A DNA stretch of 64,000 bases, from assembly GCA_036768485.1 (NCBI GenBank), contig JAVLUZ010000146.1, positions 620,001 through 684,000 of the forward strand. The letters run 5' to 3'. Positions 1 to 11,379 of the stretch are shown here, piece by piece. The stretch comes from Mermis nigrescens (Eukaryota > Nematoda > Enoplea > Mermithida > Mermithidae). The notes under the pieces were generated by a model, which saw only the letters and a program-made list of their open reading frames with translations, ran no database searches and was not told where the DNA came from. The translations under genes and the position numbers were made by a program. The first letter of the stretch is position 1, and each line of letters starts with the position of its first letter.

Positions 1-1720
1 TGATGCGGAAAACGTTCCGTGAGCTCCAAATCGCCAGACAACACCTGTCTGGCTGACCCTTCAACGGGGATAATATCATATGTGGGCAGTAACAAAATTC
101 TGGGAGTGCAAGATTTTTCAAATGTCAAAAAATGGCCTCAAAAACTGGTAAGGCAAAAAAACACCATTTTTCAACGTTTCTCATCGAGCACTATCCATTG
201 GTATGAAAAAAATTGCAGGAAAAAACGAAAAAAATTTTCAAAATTTGAATTCTGGGGGTGTCCGGCCTTCTGAGGGGTGCAGGGGTGAATACCCCCAACT
301 CACACGCCCACGTGTGGGTGATAACCTCCTCACCCCATACGTGCATATATGATAGCAAGGGCTAAGAGTAGGTCTTTCCCTGCTCCTAGCTTTAAAATCA
401 AAATTCAGATTTTGTCGAGCGATTTAGGCCCAAAATACTGTATTTTTAGCATTTTTGACAGAATATACTGTACAAATGCAACTTACTATAGTAACAATCA
501 CACATGGACATGGGGGATCCGGGTGGTATACACCATAGATGGGCAGCACCAAAATTCTGGGGAGGGGAGGTCAAAAAATGGTCTTAAAAATAGTGATGTT
601 GAAAAACAACACCATTTTTTTAAATTTCTTATCGAGCACTATCCATTGGCATCGGAAAATCGCGAAAAAACAAAATCAAATTCTGGGGGTATTTTGGTTT
701 CTGGGGGTATTTGGCCTTCTGGGGGTTGCATACCTTCACCCAACCCCCTCTCCTCCCCACGCCCACGTGTGGGCACCCTGCAGATTACTGTAGTGCAGGC
801 CCATGAATTTCATTTTTAGTAACATTTTTGGCAATTTTTGTTATTTTCACCCCCCCAGAATTTTGTTGCTGTCCATGTATGGTGACAATCCCAGATTTCA
901 CCTCTCCCTTGCCATACATTCTCATTGTTACTTCTCCCTGGCCACCTTTAGCCTTGTACTTCTATTGCTCCGTCAGCTATGTTGCTTTTATTCGTCTTTC
1001 GGTGCCATTAGCACACATGGGCAGGGAGTATTGTAAATTGTAACCACACGTGGGCGTGGGGGGTATGCACCCCCCTAGAAGTTGAAATACCCCCAGAAAT
1101 CAAAATATCCCCCCAGAATTCAAATTTTGAAAATTTTTTTTGCTTTTTTAGCGATTTTTTGATGCCATTAGATAGTGCTCAATGTGAAACGTCGAAAATG
1201 GTGTTTTTCGCCATACGACCATACGTGGGCAGTAAGAAAATTCTGGGGGGGTCAAGATTTTTTGAAGGTCAAAAAATGGCCTTAAAAAATGGTGATATGG
1301 CAATAAAAACACCATTTTCCGACGTTTCTCATCAGCACTATCCATTGGCATCAAAAAATTGCGTAAAAAACGAAAAAAAATTTCAAAAATTGAATTCTGT
1401 GGGGGAGTCTTTTGGTTTCTGGGGGGGTCGAGACTCCCAGATCCCCCACGCCCATGTGTGCATACGACCACTTTTAAGACCATTTTTTGACCTTTGAAAA
1501 CTTATTCACCACCCCCTGTCCCCTCCCAGAAATTTTTCACCCCCCCCCTCCCATCCAGAATTTGGGTGCTGCCCACCTATGATTGTAACCCCCAAAAGTT
1601 GAAAAATCCCCCGCAGATACTCCTGCCAGACCCCCTAAGTCCTATTTTTATTAATATTTTTGACAATTTACTCCATCCTGACCCCCAGAATTTGGGTGCT
1701 GTCTTTGTTTGGCCATGAGT
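1..1720. repeat. Pile-up of family A MITE copies and fragments
   Basis: Family A ends or internal blocks occur at 77-316 (CATATGTGGGCAG to CCCACGTGTG), 493-780, 1047-1215, 1217-1470 and 1500-1720, in both orientations and often nested. The flanks of the best bounded copy (gataatat, ggtgataa) do not give a clean duplication. No host coding sequence is visible. Confidence 0.75.
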
Positions 1721-2493
1721 GCTTAAACTTCTTTTCTAGCGATATAGTGGCACTGGAATTTAGAAAAAGGAAGTTTGCTAGCTTACTCAAAGCCTGTTTC
1801 ATTAAACTTTGCGGTTTTCTTATGAACGTTATGGGTATGAATCAGGCTACAAAAGCGATTTAAATTTTGATGCAGCAATGCGACTTAAGAATGGCCGATA
1901 TACTGTAGAATTTTACAACTAAGGCAGTTTAAAACACTTTTGCAGGCATTTCAAATTGTTTCAAAAAATCTCAGCTATAAAATGTGTGTATGGCCCGAAG
2001 CGTCGAAAATTTGACGCTGTCGAGCAAATAGATAGGTAGCTAAAAACGCTTAAAATAGTACGTTTTCTACAAATTTTTTTGAAAAGTTTTGGAAACTTTT
2101 AAAAAATGGCGAATTCTGGGGAAGTTAAAAAATTTCTGGGGGTGAAATCTTGTCTACCCGCTCCCAAAATCATACATGTTAGCTACGATGTAGATGCTGA
2201 AAATTTTTATTCGTGCAAAATTCTTACTATGTTTTGCTAATATTACGATATTTCGTGTCTCATGTAAACTGTGTGTTAAGTTCGTGAATGCCACGGCCGT
2301 AAGGAGCACTTTACACCAGTCTACCATTTTTGCCCAACACCACTATTCAATGCTGGTGTAAAGTTTGTGGAAGCATCACATCGAGCATGTAAAGATCTGT
2401 ACAAAAAATGGTGGGTATCGTATTTTAACATGGTCATTTTCTGATAGATTTTGTTGCAAAGTAAACTAATGCTTGAATAATACATATGTGCAG

Positions 2494-2716
2494 GATCAGA
2501 ATCGGTCATTTGACTTTTTGGGGAATGCGAAATAATGTGATTTGTGACTTCGAAGACATTATCCCTTTGTCTGATCAAGAGCAAACTTCAAAGGAGCTTT
2601 TCTCTGTGAGACGTTACTCCGATCCACAATTCCATTTATATATGCCAGCGCGGCGTTGCACGATATTGGACGGAGATGCTTTTTGCAAAATATTTGGCCA
2701 ATCGTCTTTGACTTAG
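2494..2716 (+). CDS. TMEM186: Last coding exon of a TMEM186-like mitochondrial membrane protein (partial gene)
   Basis: The reading frame runs from a candidate acceptor (ATGTGCAG before 2494) to TAG at 2714-2716 and encodes about 74 residues. Visible blocks are HLTFWGMR, a C..FEDIIPLS segment, KELFSVRRYS, LYMPARR and a final ILDGDAFCKIFG. This order (HLxFWGxR, xDxIPL, Ex-F-xx-RYS, LY, LDxxxFxxxFG) is what I recall of the C-terminal half of TMEM186, in the TMEM70/TMEM186/TMEM223 group of mitochondrial inner-membrane assembly factors. The membrane-spanning N-terminal half is not encoded here, and I found no matching exon between 1 and 2490, so upstream exons probably lie left of the window. The exon enters in phase 1, with G at 2494 completing a split codon. 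An alternative is a decayed or processed copy, but the frame is intact. Confidence 0.65.
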
Positions 2717-2770
2717 CTCGCCAGCTTATCCACTGTATTATATTTCTTAATGCGATTATCGTGTTTTTCC

Positions 2771-2776
2771 AATAAA
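2771..2776 (+). promoter_or_regulatory. Polyadenylation signal AATAAA
   Basis: A canonical AATAAA lies 55 bases after the TMEM186-like stop codon. It is consistent with this being the true 3' end of that gene. Confidence 0.5.
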
Positions 2777-2819
2777 TTCCTATCGTTTTCAGGGGCACGA
2801 AGCTTTAATGTTTTACATT

Positions 2820-3175
2820 ACGTTACTTGCATTTGAACTTGTACGTATACCTACATATATATTTTCTGTTCTGATGTACCTATGCACATTTGACACAAAT
2901 CTTTTTCTCGAATGACAATTAGAAGGTGCTTTGCATGTGTACATAACACGTGGACACGGGAGGAGGTTCGTGGCGTGGGTTTAGACTCCTCCCGGTAATT
3001 TAACCGCTCCGCCGCAGAATACGGTACACCCCGAGGTTTAAATTTTTCGGTGCGTTCTTCGCGATTTTTGTCTATCAGACCCCAATATTGGTTGTTGTCC
3101 ACGCATAGTACATTTCTGTAGCAATTAGTGTTTGTGAAGTTTCCTCCCAGACTTCTTAATTTCACTGGCGTAAAC
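2820..3175. other. Intergenic, no supported feature
   Basis: An open frame on the minus strand (2851-3195) is not recognised and overlaps the MITE at 3178. I see no convincing gene. Confidence 0.4.
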
Positions 3176-3177
3176 CT

Positions 3178-3346
3178 ATACTCTGTTTCACACAATTTCA
3201 GTCATAAATTTTGAAACTACGGCCATAAGCTAACAGATTGTGATTATTGCATTGATCTGATATATAAATATCGTAACTTTCGGCCTATGATGTCGACGAA
3301 AATTCTTGAAATTTTTGCGCGAAGTTATGTGAAAGAGACTGTAGTT
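3178..3346. mobile_element. Short TA-type TIR MITE
   Basis: Left TACTCTGTTTCACACAA and right GTTATGTGAAAGAGACTGTA are inverted. Related to 46825-46995. About 170 bases. Confidence 0.6.
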
Positions 3347-3716
3347 TCTCGAATTACGGCTACTAGCCTTCGGTATATCCATGAACGGTGTACGCGGAGC
3401 ACAGTCTGTGACCGCTTTTTAAGCTTCAGTTGCTAAAATTCGGTTTCATTAAGCACTTAATTAGAAATTGCTCTTACCGTGCAATTTCTAATTGAGCACT
3501 TAATTAGAAATTGCTCTTTAGCGTGCAATTTCTGTAAACTGCATGTGATTTCCATCATTTCTTGTATAGATATTAAGCTTCCTTTTGTTCGATGCACGAC
3601 ATATTAATACTTAAAAAAGAGCAATTTTGAATACTTTTTATTTTTTATGCAGAACAGAAAGAAAATCAATTCAAAGCATTTCGGAGTTCTCGAAAACAAA
3701 TACTTACGACGACCAT

Positions 3717-4111
3717 ACATGCACAGCATGGGAATTCTGGGAAGTGGCGTGGTCAAATTATACAGTTGTTTTTTTAGTCCAAAAATGATAAGTACGCGTC
3801 AGGAACATCGATTTTTCAGCGTTTCTGACGATGCTCTATCTTTCTAGAGCATAAAAAATCAAAGAAGTCGGAACAAATTGAACAAAATATAATCCAAACA
3901 TCAATGTAATGGCGTGAAACGTTGAAAATTTGGCATTTTAGAGCAAATAGACAGCTGAAAACGCTTGAACAACATATTTTCTACAAATTTTTAGGAAATT
4001 TTTCGAGAGCTTTCAAAAAAAAATATCGTTAATTCTGCTAGGGCTACGCTGAAAACATTTTAGCGGGGGTGAAAACTTTTCTGGGGGATGAAGCCCCCTG
4101 AATATCATGTA
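3717..4111. repeat. Dispersed repeat with CATACATGCACAGCATGG end
   Basis: It starts CATACATGCACAGCATGGG and ends near AATATCATGTATG. It contains GTACGCGTCAGGAACATCG, a TTTCTAGAGC block, and AGCAAATAGACAGCTGAAAA. Related copies or pieces occur at 1870-2170, 14000-14230, 14880-15250, 22437-22760, 23650-23970, 49140-49480 and 50050-50240. Confidence 0.7.
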
Positions 4112-4472
4112 TGCTTACGAGGCATCCTCATGTGCTAAGCATATATTTTTTATATTACCAAATGCTAAAGCGAACAAAGCTACAGTAACCTGGAGATTTG
4201 ATTTTTTGTCATTCTTAACATTTTTATGTGCTATCACTTTTTTGGTTGCTGATTCTTCGATTTGTAAAACATGCTAACGAAATTCGCAGGATAAAAGACC
4301 ATTCAATTTGACTTTTAACCTTGATAAAATAATTAACACTGCTATAATATTTCGATTTATATAAAAATGTAAACATATTTTAGACGGAAAAATGAATTCC
4401 GCATTAAAACCCTTTCATCTTACCCAATAAGAGCGGGAACAAGAGATGTTTCACATACATGTGCCTCTGCAT

Positions 4473-4743
4473 CATACCTGGGCGTGGGGGGTTTGGGTGA
4501 GTATGCACTATGCAATGCACCCCCAGAAACCAAAATACCCCCCAGAAACCAAAATACACCCCAGAATTCAATTTTTGAATTTCTTGTTGTTGTTTTTTCG
4601 TAATTTTTTGATGCCAATAGAAAATTCTCGATGAGAAACGTTGAAAAATGGTGTTTTTTCACCATACTACCGTTTTTAAGGCCATTTTTTTACCTTTGAA
4701 AAATCTTGCATTACCCCCAGAACTTTGGTACCGCCCACCTATG
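4473..4743 (+). mobile_element. Family A MITE (TSD ctctgcat)
   Basis: It runs from CATACCTGGGCGTGGGGG to CCGCCCACCTATG. A perfect TSD, ctctgcat, lies at 4465-4472 and 4744-4751. Confidence 0.92.
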
Positions 4744-5713
4744 CTCTGCATACTCCGTCATTCTGAAGAATATTGGAAAAAGTTAGATGGGCAGGCCATT
4801 TGAAAAAGGTTTACAGTATACTCAATTAAAAACAGCGATTTTGAAATTTTACTTCAAAGCATTTCAAAGTTCTCAAAAACAAATGCTTAAGACGCACTCT
4901 CGTGTACTAAGCATTCTTTAATCTATAGAAATCAGTTGTGCTGCGGCAATTTTATGCGACACATTTTTGAAGACAAGTGAAATCGAATCAACTATTTTAA
5001 TTTTTTCAAAATTTTTACTTAATTTAAATGTAGAGCTCGCTTAGAAACGCTCAGAAATATCATTATTTTTGTCTACTTACAATAACTTATTGAGATATCC
5101 GACTTCAAAATTTTGGTTTCCCTCCCCAAAGTCAGAGGGCCAGCTACGTGCCTGCGTGCACGTAGACGGAGTGGAGGTTCCATGGGTATATTCTGAGAAT
5201 GGAAAAACGGAAAATTTGGCGGGAAAAATGAGGCAAAATGATGGCTGAAAACGGATAAAAATTGAAAGTGTCTTCAAAAGTGTTTCAAATTGACCAACGT
5301 AGTTTTAACGATATTTTAGCGCTCAAACCTGTTTCTGAGTCATTCGGCCCAAAAAAAGCTCAATTTTTGAACTCCCACGGAACATCCATGCTGTGCATCT
5401 ATGGTCGTAAGCATTTGTTTTTGAGTACTCTGAAATGCTTTCAATGTCTTTTGTTTCTGTTCTAAAAGGAAAACAAAAAGTTTCCAAAATCGCTGTTTTA
5501 AAGTTAGCATACTGTAACGCTTGTTCCAATAGCCTGTCCCCTAACTTTTCCTAATGTCTTTAGAATTAGCGACGAAATATGCAGAGGCATTTGCACATAG
5601 AAAAATATCTTCTTCCCCGCTCACATTGGGTAAGATAGAAGAGTTTCTGTATGGAATTTCAATTTTTGTTTGTCCGAAAAATTATGTTTTCACTTTTTTA
5701 CAGAAAAGCGAGG

Positions 5714-5784
5714 CGGCTCATTTGAAATATTTCAGTGATGTTGAATATTATGCATGATATCACTGAAATATTTCAAATGACCGC
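5714..5784. repeat. Terminal hairpin, left end of foldback
   Basis: CATTTGAAATATTTCAGTGA is followed 22 bases later by its inverse TCACTGAAATATTTCAAATG. It mirrors the hairpin at 10808-10871. Confidence 0.85.
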
Positions 5785-6024
5785 TCGCTAACACCATAAA
5801 AATTCAAACACTATCACAGACAAAAATCAAAAATATGACCCTTGTGGTATGAAAAAAACGTGTTTTTAGTCACTTATCAGTGCTCAATTACACTCAAATA
5901 TTTCAAATTCAGGTCAAGACTTATCAATCATCACAATCAAATTTATGAGACCCAGTGGTTTGAATTTTTTGAAAAGATTACTCCATTTTGATATTCTTAA
6001 AAGGGATCATTGAAAGAATTTTTC

Positions 6025-6420
6025 AGAAAGACATTAAGATCACTGTAATTTTTCAAAAAAAGTTGAGATCACTGTAACTTTTCAAAAACACTTTGAGATC
6101 ACTGTAATATTTCAAAAACGAGATCACTCACTTTTTCAAAAACACGTTGAGATCACTGTAATTTTTCGAAAAAAAGTTGAGATCACTGTAATTTTCAAAT
6201 AAAAGTTGAGATCACTGTAATTTTTCAAAAGCACGTTGAGATCACTGTAATTTTTCAAAAGCACGTTGGGATCACTGTAATTTTCAAAAGACATTGAGAT
6301 CACTGTAATTTTCAAAAAAAGTTGAATCGCTGTAATTTTCAAAAACACGTTGAGATCACTTTAATTTTTCAAAAAAGATATCACTTACTTTTTTCAAAAC
6401 ACAATTTGAGATTAACGTTT
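6025..6420. repeat. Left-arm tandem array of the foldback element
   Basis: About 12 imperfect units of GATCACTGTAATTTTTC followed by AAAAACACGTTGA or AAAAAAAGTTGA, about 30 bases each. Confidence 0.92.
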
Positions 6421-7262
6421 TTTTTTCAAAATGCAAACGAGATAACGTCGGAAATCAAAGGTCTTTGAAGCGAAAGTTTGTCATAAGAGCGGACTTATTA
6501 CTGTAGAGAAGAAGAAAAGTACATATATGACACAATGCAACGCATGGGGCACAGAACAGGAAAAACGGTCGATGAAGCAATGTGCCTGGTTTGGTTTAAA
6601 GTTGAAACCACGCCTATGAATAGGGGAGATCGCCCAGACTTTTCATAGCCCAAAATTTTGGGAGGAGTTCGGCATTACTGGGAGGGGGAAGTGGGCTTCA
6701 ACTTTTGGCTGAAAAATGGCTAAAATGCTCTAAGAACCAAGTCTTAGCTTAAAAAGTCCTAGACTTCGAGAATTTTCTCTTTCGGGGGACCCTGAGTTGG
6801 AAATAAAATTTTTTTTTATTTTGGGAAGCGCTTCATGGCTGGTTACACATCTGCGGCCATTGGATTCTCACCATATTTAATGCATCTGAGTTTCATGATT
6901 TACAAAGTGTACAGCTCCAGTTGTCGTAAAACTTCTTTAAAATTCCATTCAATTTCTTCTTGAACTTATTGTTTTTTATCGTTTAGGGCAAACAGAATTA
7001 TAATGAAAGTACCATAGGCAGACATGTCAGAGAGTGGATGGGGAGGGATCCCTCCACCCAAAGTTGGTCGTCCACCCCATTGCCCCTGAAGCCAGAAAAT
7101 TTTTGACCTCCCCCTGCCCCGATTTTGATGAAAAATTGAAATTTTTAGCCGTTATTCCCCCCACCTAAAAATGTCCGGAGAGCTCCCTTCCAGAATTTCG
7201 AGCCATTACATGTCTGACCATACGTGCACAAGGTCAGGGTCGGGTTGGGGTAGGGTTAAATC

Positions 7263-7543
7263 CACACCTGGGGTGGGAGGGGGGGGGGGGGGTTTGGGGG
7301 TATGCACCCCCCCCCCCAGAAAACACAAAATACCCCCCCCCCCAGAAATCAATATACCCCCCCAGAAATCAATTTTTGAAAATTTTTTTCGTTTTTTTCG
7401 CAATTTTTTGATGCCAATGGATAGTGCTTGATGAGAAACGTCGAAAAATGGCGTTTTTATTGCCATACCACCATTTTTAAGGCCATTTTTCGACCTTCAA
7501 AAAAATCTTGCACCCCCCAGAATTTTCTTGCTGCCCACGTATG
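7263..7543 (+). mobile_element. Family A MITE (TSD gttaaatc)
   Basis: It runs from CACACCTGGGGTGGG to CTGCCCACGTATG. A perfect TSD, gttaaatc, lies at 7255-7262 and 7544-7551. It is inserted in a family D copy whose end is at 7219. Confidence 0.92.
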
Positions 7544-8106
7544 GTTAAATCCCAAAAATACCAAAATAGTAAATTTAATCTTCACGATTTTTTTGCTGCA
7601 TAAGCTTCCAAAATGATCAAAATAGCCCATCAAACGTTTGTTAATGATAAAATCGCATTTTATAAGCTTTCTTATTCCATTGACTGCATTAAATCACTTT
7701 TAACGCTGAAAATACAGAAATTGATCAATTTTGGGCGCCTTTCTGACTTAAATTTACATAAAAATACTTTGGGCCTATCCAATATTTGAGTTAATAAAAT
7801 TCAGAACTATATTAGATCGCCATTAGCCACGATGCAGTGAAAGTATTGTTACCTATTCATTGTGATAACCATTCTTTCTTGAAAAGCCTCAAAGTAGCAT
7901 GTCAGTAAATGGAGTGAAAATTTCGATCGACACATCAGGGTACTGAGGCTATACATGTTTAGAGAGGGGATGGGGGATACCCCAAGTCGGTCATCCCCTC
8001 CCCATTCCCAACAGCCAGAAAATTTTTGACCCCCACCCCAGATTTTTTAAATTACATCGAATTTTTCGGCCGTTTTTGGTCAAAAATTGAAGTTCATTAA
8101 CCACCC

Positions 8107-8364
8107 CATACGTGGGCAGCAAGAAAATTCTGGGGGGGGGGTGCAAGATTTTTTGAAGGTCGAAAAATGGCCTTAAAAATGGTGGTATGGCGATAAAAAC
8201 ACCATTTTTCGACGTTTCTCATCAAGCACTATCCATTGGCATCAAAAAATTGCGAAAAAAACGAAAAAAATTTTCAAAAATTGAATTCTGGGGGTATTTT
8301 GATTTCTGGGGGGGGGTATTTTGGTTTCTGGGGGGGTGCATACCCCAAACCCCACGCCAGTGTG
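8107..8364 (-). mobile_element. Family A MITE, no TSD seen
   Basis: It runs from CATACGTGGGCAGCAAG to CCCACGCCAGTGTG. The flanks do not match, suggesting rearrangement or boundary decay. Confidence 0.85.
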
Positions 8365-8717
8365 CCCCCCAATTGGCCGGGTAACCCAAACCAAAATATT
8401 TAGACATTACAAGTGTGACTACGGCATAATTTAAACAGACTAGCAACAATATTTCAGTCACTCATGCACATTAAAAGTATAAGCCTAAGACTTAGGTAAT
8501 CAGATGCAAGTTTCTGCATGTTTCCGTAAAAGTTTTTCAATTGGGCAATTTTTTACTAACAGCGTCGTGTCAAGTCCAACGTTTTCATTCATATATACCA
8601 TCTTCACCAGGGAAATGGAGCAAACTTGACACTTCTAAATAATAGTAACTTAAGTTGTTAAATAAGCTGTTTTACGTATTATCCTTAGGCTTAGGCTTAG
8701 TTCATTGGAAATAGCTA

Positions 8718-9126
8718 CATAGGCGTAGCCGGGATTTTTGCCAGGAGGGGGAATTCCGGAAAAAAATTTTTTCGTCTAAAAAAACGCGTAAAAGGGCGCG
8801 GGGTCGTTAAATAACGTGTTTTTTGGGCTTTTCACATCATCCTGCACGATTTAAGACCATTAAAGAATTGAATTTTCTCAAAAAATTTTTTCATGTTTTT
8901 TGACGGAAAAAGATGCTTCTTATGCGCCGAGGCACTTTAATTTTTGATTTACCACCAATAAAACAGTAGAAACTGCCAAATATGAATAAACTGGCGCAAG
9001 CTACTCAAATTTTTCGATTTTTCATCGTAAATCAGCTATCACACAACCATATTGCTCACTTTTTGAAAATTTAAAAATTTTCCCCAGGGGGGGGAATTCC
9101 CCCTTCCCCCACTGGCTACGCCAGTG
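8718..9126. mobile_element. hAT-type MITE (TSD aatagcta), inside the foldback centre
   Basis: It starts CATAGGCGTAGCCGGG and ends ACTGGCTACGCCAGTG. A perfect TSD, aatagcta, lies at 8710-8717 and 9127-9134. Subterminal GGGGGAATTCC is also inverted. Confidence 0.9.
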
Positions 9127-9769
9127 AATAGCTACATAAGCATTATTGACTGTTCGACGATAGACGCAGGCCCGTAATCAGGATATTGTTTCGCAGTGGA
9201 GAAGCACGACACAAATTTTCCAAACCATAAGGAAACCAAAGGATGAATTAAAAGTTTTACGACAACTAGAGCTGTACACTTTGTAAATCATGAAACTCAG
9301 ATGCATTAAATATGGTGAGAATCCAATGGCCGCAGATGTGTAACTAGCCATAGAGCGCTTCCCCAAAATAAAAAAATTTTTATTTCCAACCAGGGTCCCC
9401 CGAAGAGAAAATTCTCGAAGTCTAGGACTTTTTTAAGCTAAGACTTGGTTCTTAGAGCATTTTAGCCATTTTTCAGCCAAAAGTTGAAGCCCACTTCCCC
9501 CTCCCAGTAATGCCGAACCCCTCCCAAAATTTTGGGCTATGAAAAGTGTGGGCGATCTCCCTATTCCCTAGGCGTGGTTTTAACTTTAAACCAAACCAGG
9601 CACGATCCGCTTCATCGACAGTTTTTTCTGCTTCTGCGCTCCGTGTGTTGCAATGCGTCATATGTACTTTTCTTCTTCTCTACAGTAATAAGTCCGCTCT
9701 TATGACAAACTTTCGCTTCAAAGACCTTTGATTTCCGACGTTGATCTCGTTCGCATTTGAAAAAAAACG

Positions 9770-10555
9770 TTAATCTCAAATTGTGTTTTTGAAAAAAGTA
9801 AGTTATATCTTTTTTTGAAAAATTAAAGTGATCTCAACGTGTTTTTGAAAATTACAGTGATCTCAAAGTGTTTTTGAAAAATTACAGTGATCTTAACTTT
9901 TTTTTTGAAAAATTACAGTGATCTCAACGTGTTTTTGAAAAATTACAGTGATCTCAACGTGCTTTTGAAAAATTACAGTGATCTCAACTTTTTTTTGAAA
10001 AATTACAATGATCTCAACGTGTTTTTGAAGAATTACAGTGATCTCAACTTTTTTTGAAAAACTACAGTGATCTCAACATGTTTTTGAAAAAAGTGAGTGA
10101 TCTCGTTTTTTGAAATATTACAGTGATCTCAACTTTTTTTTGAAAAATTACAGTGATCTCAACGTGTTTTTGAAAAAAGTGAGTGATCTCGTTTTTGAAA
10201 TATTACAGTGATCTCAAAGCACACCTGGGCGTGGGGGGTTTGGGGGGTATGCACCCCCCAGAAACCAAAATACCCCCCCCCAGAAATCAAAATACCCCCC
10301 AGAATTCAATTTTTGAAAATTTTTTTCGTTTTTTTCGCAATTTTTTGATGCCAATGGATAGTGCTTGATGAGAAACGTCGAAAAATGGTGTTTTTATCGC
10401 CATACCACCATTTTTAAGGCCATTTTTCGACCTTCAAAAGAATCTTGCACCCCCCCCCAGAAATTTCTTGCTGCCCACGTATGTCTCAAAGTGTTTTTGA
10501 AAAGTTACAGTGATCTCAACTTTTTTTTGAAAAATTACAGTGATCTTAATGTCTT
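9770..10555. repeat. Right-arm tandem array of the foldback element (inverted)
   Basis: The same unit in inverse orientation (GAAAAATTACAGTGATCTCAA). There are more copies than on the left, and the array is interrupted by a family A MITE at 10220-10483 that the left arm lacks. Confidence 0.92.
10220..10483 (+). mobile_element. Family A MITE in foldback right arm (TSD tctcaaag)
   Basis: It runs from CACACCTGGGCGTGGGGGG to CTGCCCACGTATG. A perfect TSD, tctcaaag, lies at 10212-10219 and 10484-10491. It lies in the middle of the about 30-bp array, and the left arm is uninterrupted. Confidence 0.94.
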
Positions 10556-10807
10556 TCTGAAAAATTCTTTCAATGATCCCTATTAAGAATATCAAAATGG
10601 AGTAATCTTTTCGAAAAATTCAAACCAAAGGGTTCATAAATTTGATTGTGATGATTGATAAGTCTTGACCTGAATTTGAAATATTTGAGTATTGTGTGAG
10701 CACTGATAAGTGACAAGAGAAACACGTTTTTTTCATACCACAAGGGTCATATTCTTTTGATTTTTGTCTGTGATAGTGTTTTGAATTTTTATGGTGTTAG
10801 CGAGCGG

Positions 10808-10871
10808 TCATTTGAAATATTTCAGTGATATCATGCATAATATTTGACATCACTGAAATATTTCAAATGAG
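10808..10871. repeat. Terminal hairpin, right end of foldback
   Basis: The same inverted pair as at 5714-5784, with loop sequence ATCATGCATAATATTTGAC. Confidence 0.85.
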
Positions 10872-11173
10872 CCACCTCGCTTTCCGTACTTTTTATCCAA
10901 ATACGGCCAAAAACATAATAACGGCCAGAAAATTCGATTTTTTCCAAAATCGGGGTTGAGTTGCATAGGTGGGCGGCACCAAAGCTCTAGGTGTTGCAAG
11001 ATTCTTTCAAAGGTAAAAATTGCGAAAAAACAAAAAAAATCTTCAGACAGGTGTGGCGACGTGACTTTGCTCGAAAAGCGAAAGGAACCTATCCTTTTTA
11101 TTATAAGACTCGATTTCTTCATTGGCGACGGATTATGTGGTCAACAGCATACACGATCTTAGGGAGTTTCACT

Positions 11174-11371
11174 CACACGTGGGCGTGGCGGGTTTAAGGG
11201 GTATGCACCCCCAGAAGGCCAAATACCCCCGAGGATTCAATTTTTGAAATTTTTCACAATTTTTTGATGCCAATGGATAGTGCTTGTTGAAAAACGCTGA
11301 AAAATGGTGTTTTTCGTCATACCACTTTTTTTGACCTTTGCACCCCCAGAATTTTGGTGCTGCCCACCAAT
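11174..11371 (+). mobile_element. Family A MITE, short copy
   Basis: It runs from CACACGTGGGCGTGG to CTGCCCACCAATG. The flanks gtttcact and gtttcacc are 7/8 similar if the terminal G is shared. Confidence 0.75.
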
Positions 11372-11379
11372 GTTTCACC

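Larger units (their letters stand above)
5700..10887. mobile_element. 5.2-kb foldback element with tandem-repeat arms
   Basis: Two long inverted arms (about 5700-6960 and 9180-10887) flank a 2.2-kb centre. The ends pair as ACAGAAAAGCGAGG and ACGGAAAGCGAGG. The flanks actttttt (5692-5699) and acttttta (10888-10895) look like a 7/8 target duplication. Each arm has a terminal hairpin, a unique segment, an array of about 30-bp units, then another unique segment (for example GCATCTGAGTTTCATGATT inverted at 6885 and 9289). The centre holds three MITEs and no transposase frame. The 8-bp TSD would suit a hAT-type origin, but that is weak evidence. Confidence 0.8.

Noticed and set aside
349..819. A 156-codon + strand ORF at the left edge
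   Set aside because: Entirely inside family A MITE copies. The same peptide strings (for example FLIEHYPLASKN) recur at many copies and reflect the MITE sequence.
6020..10555. A CRISPR-like array, because of regular about 30-bp repeats
   Set aside because: There are no unique spacers: the whole unit repeats. The genome is eukaryotic and the arrays form the arms of an inverted repeat.
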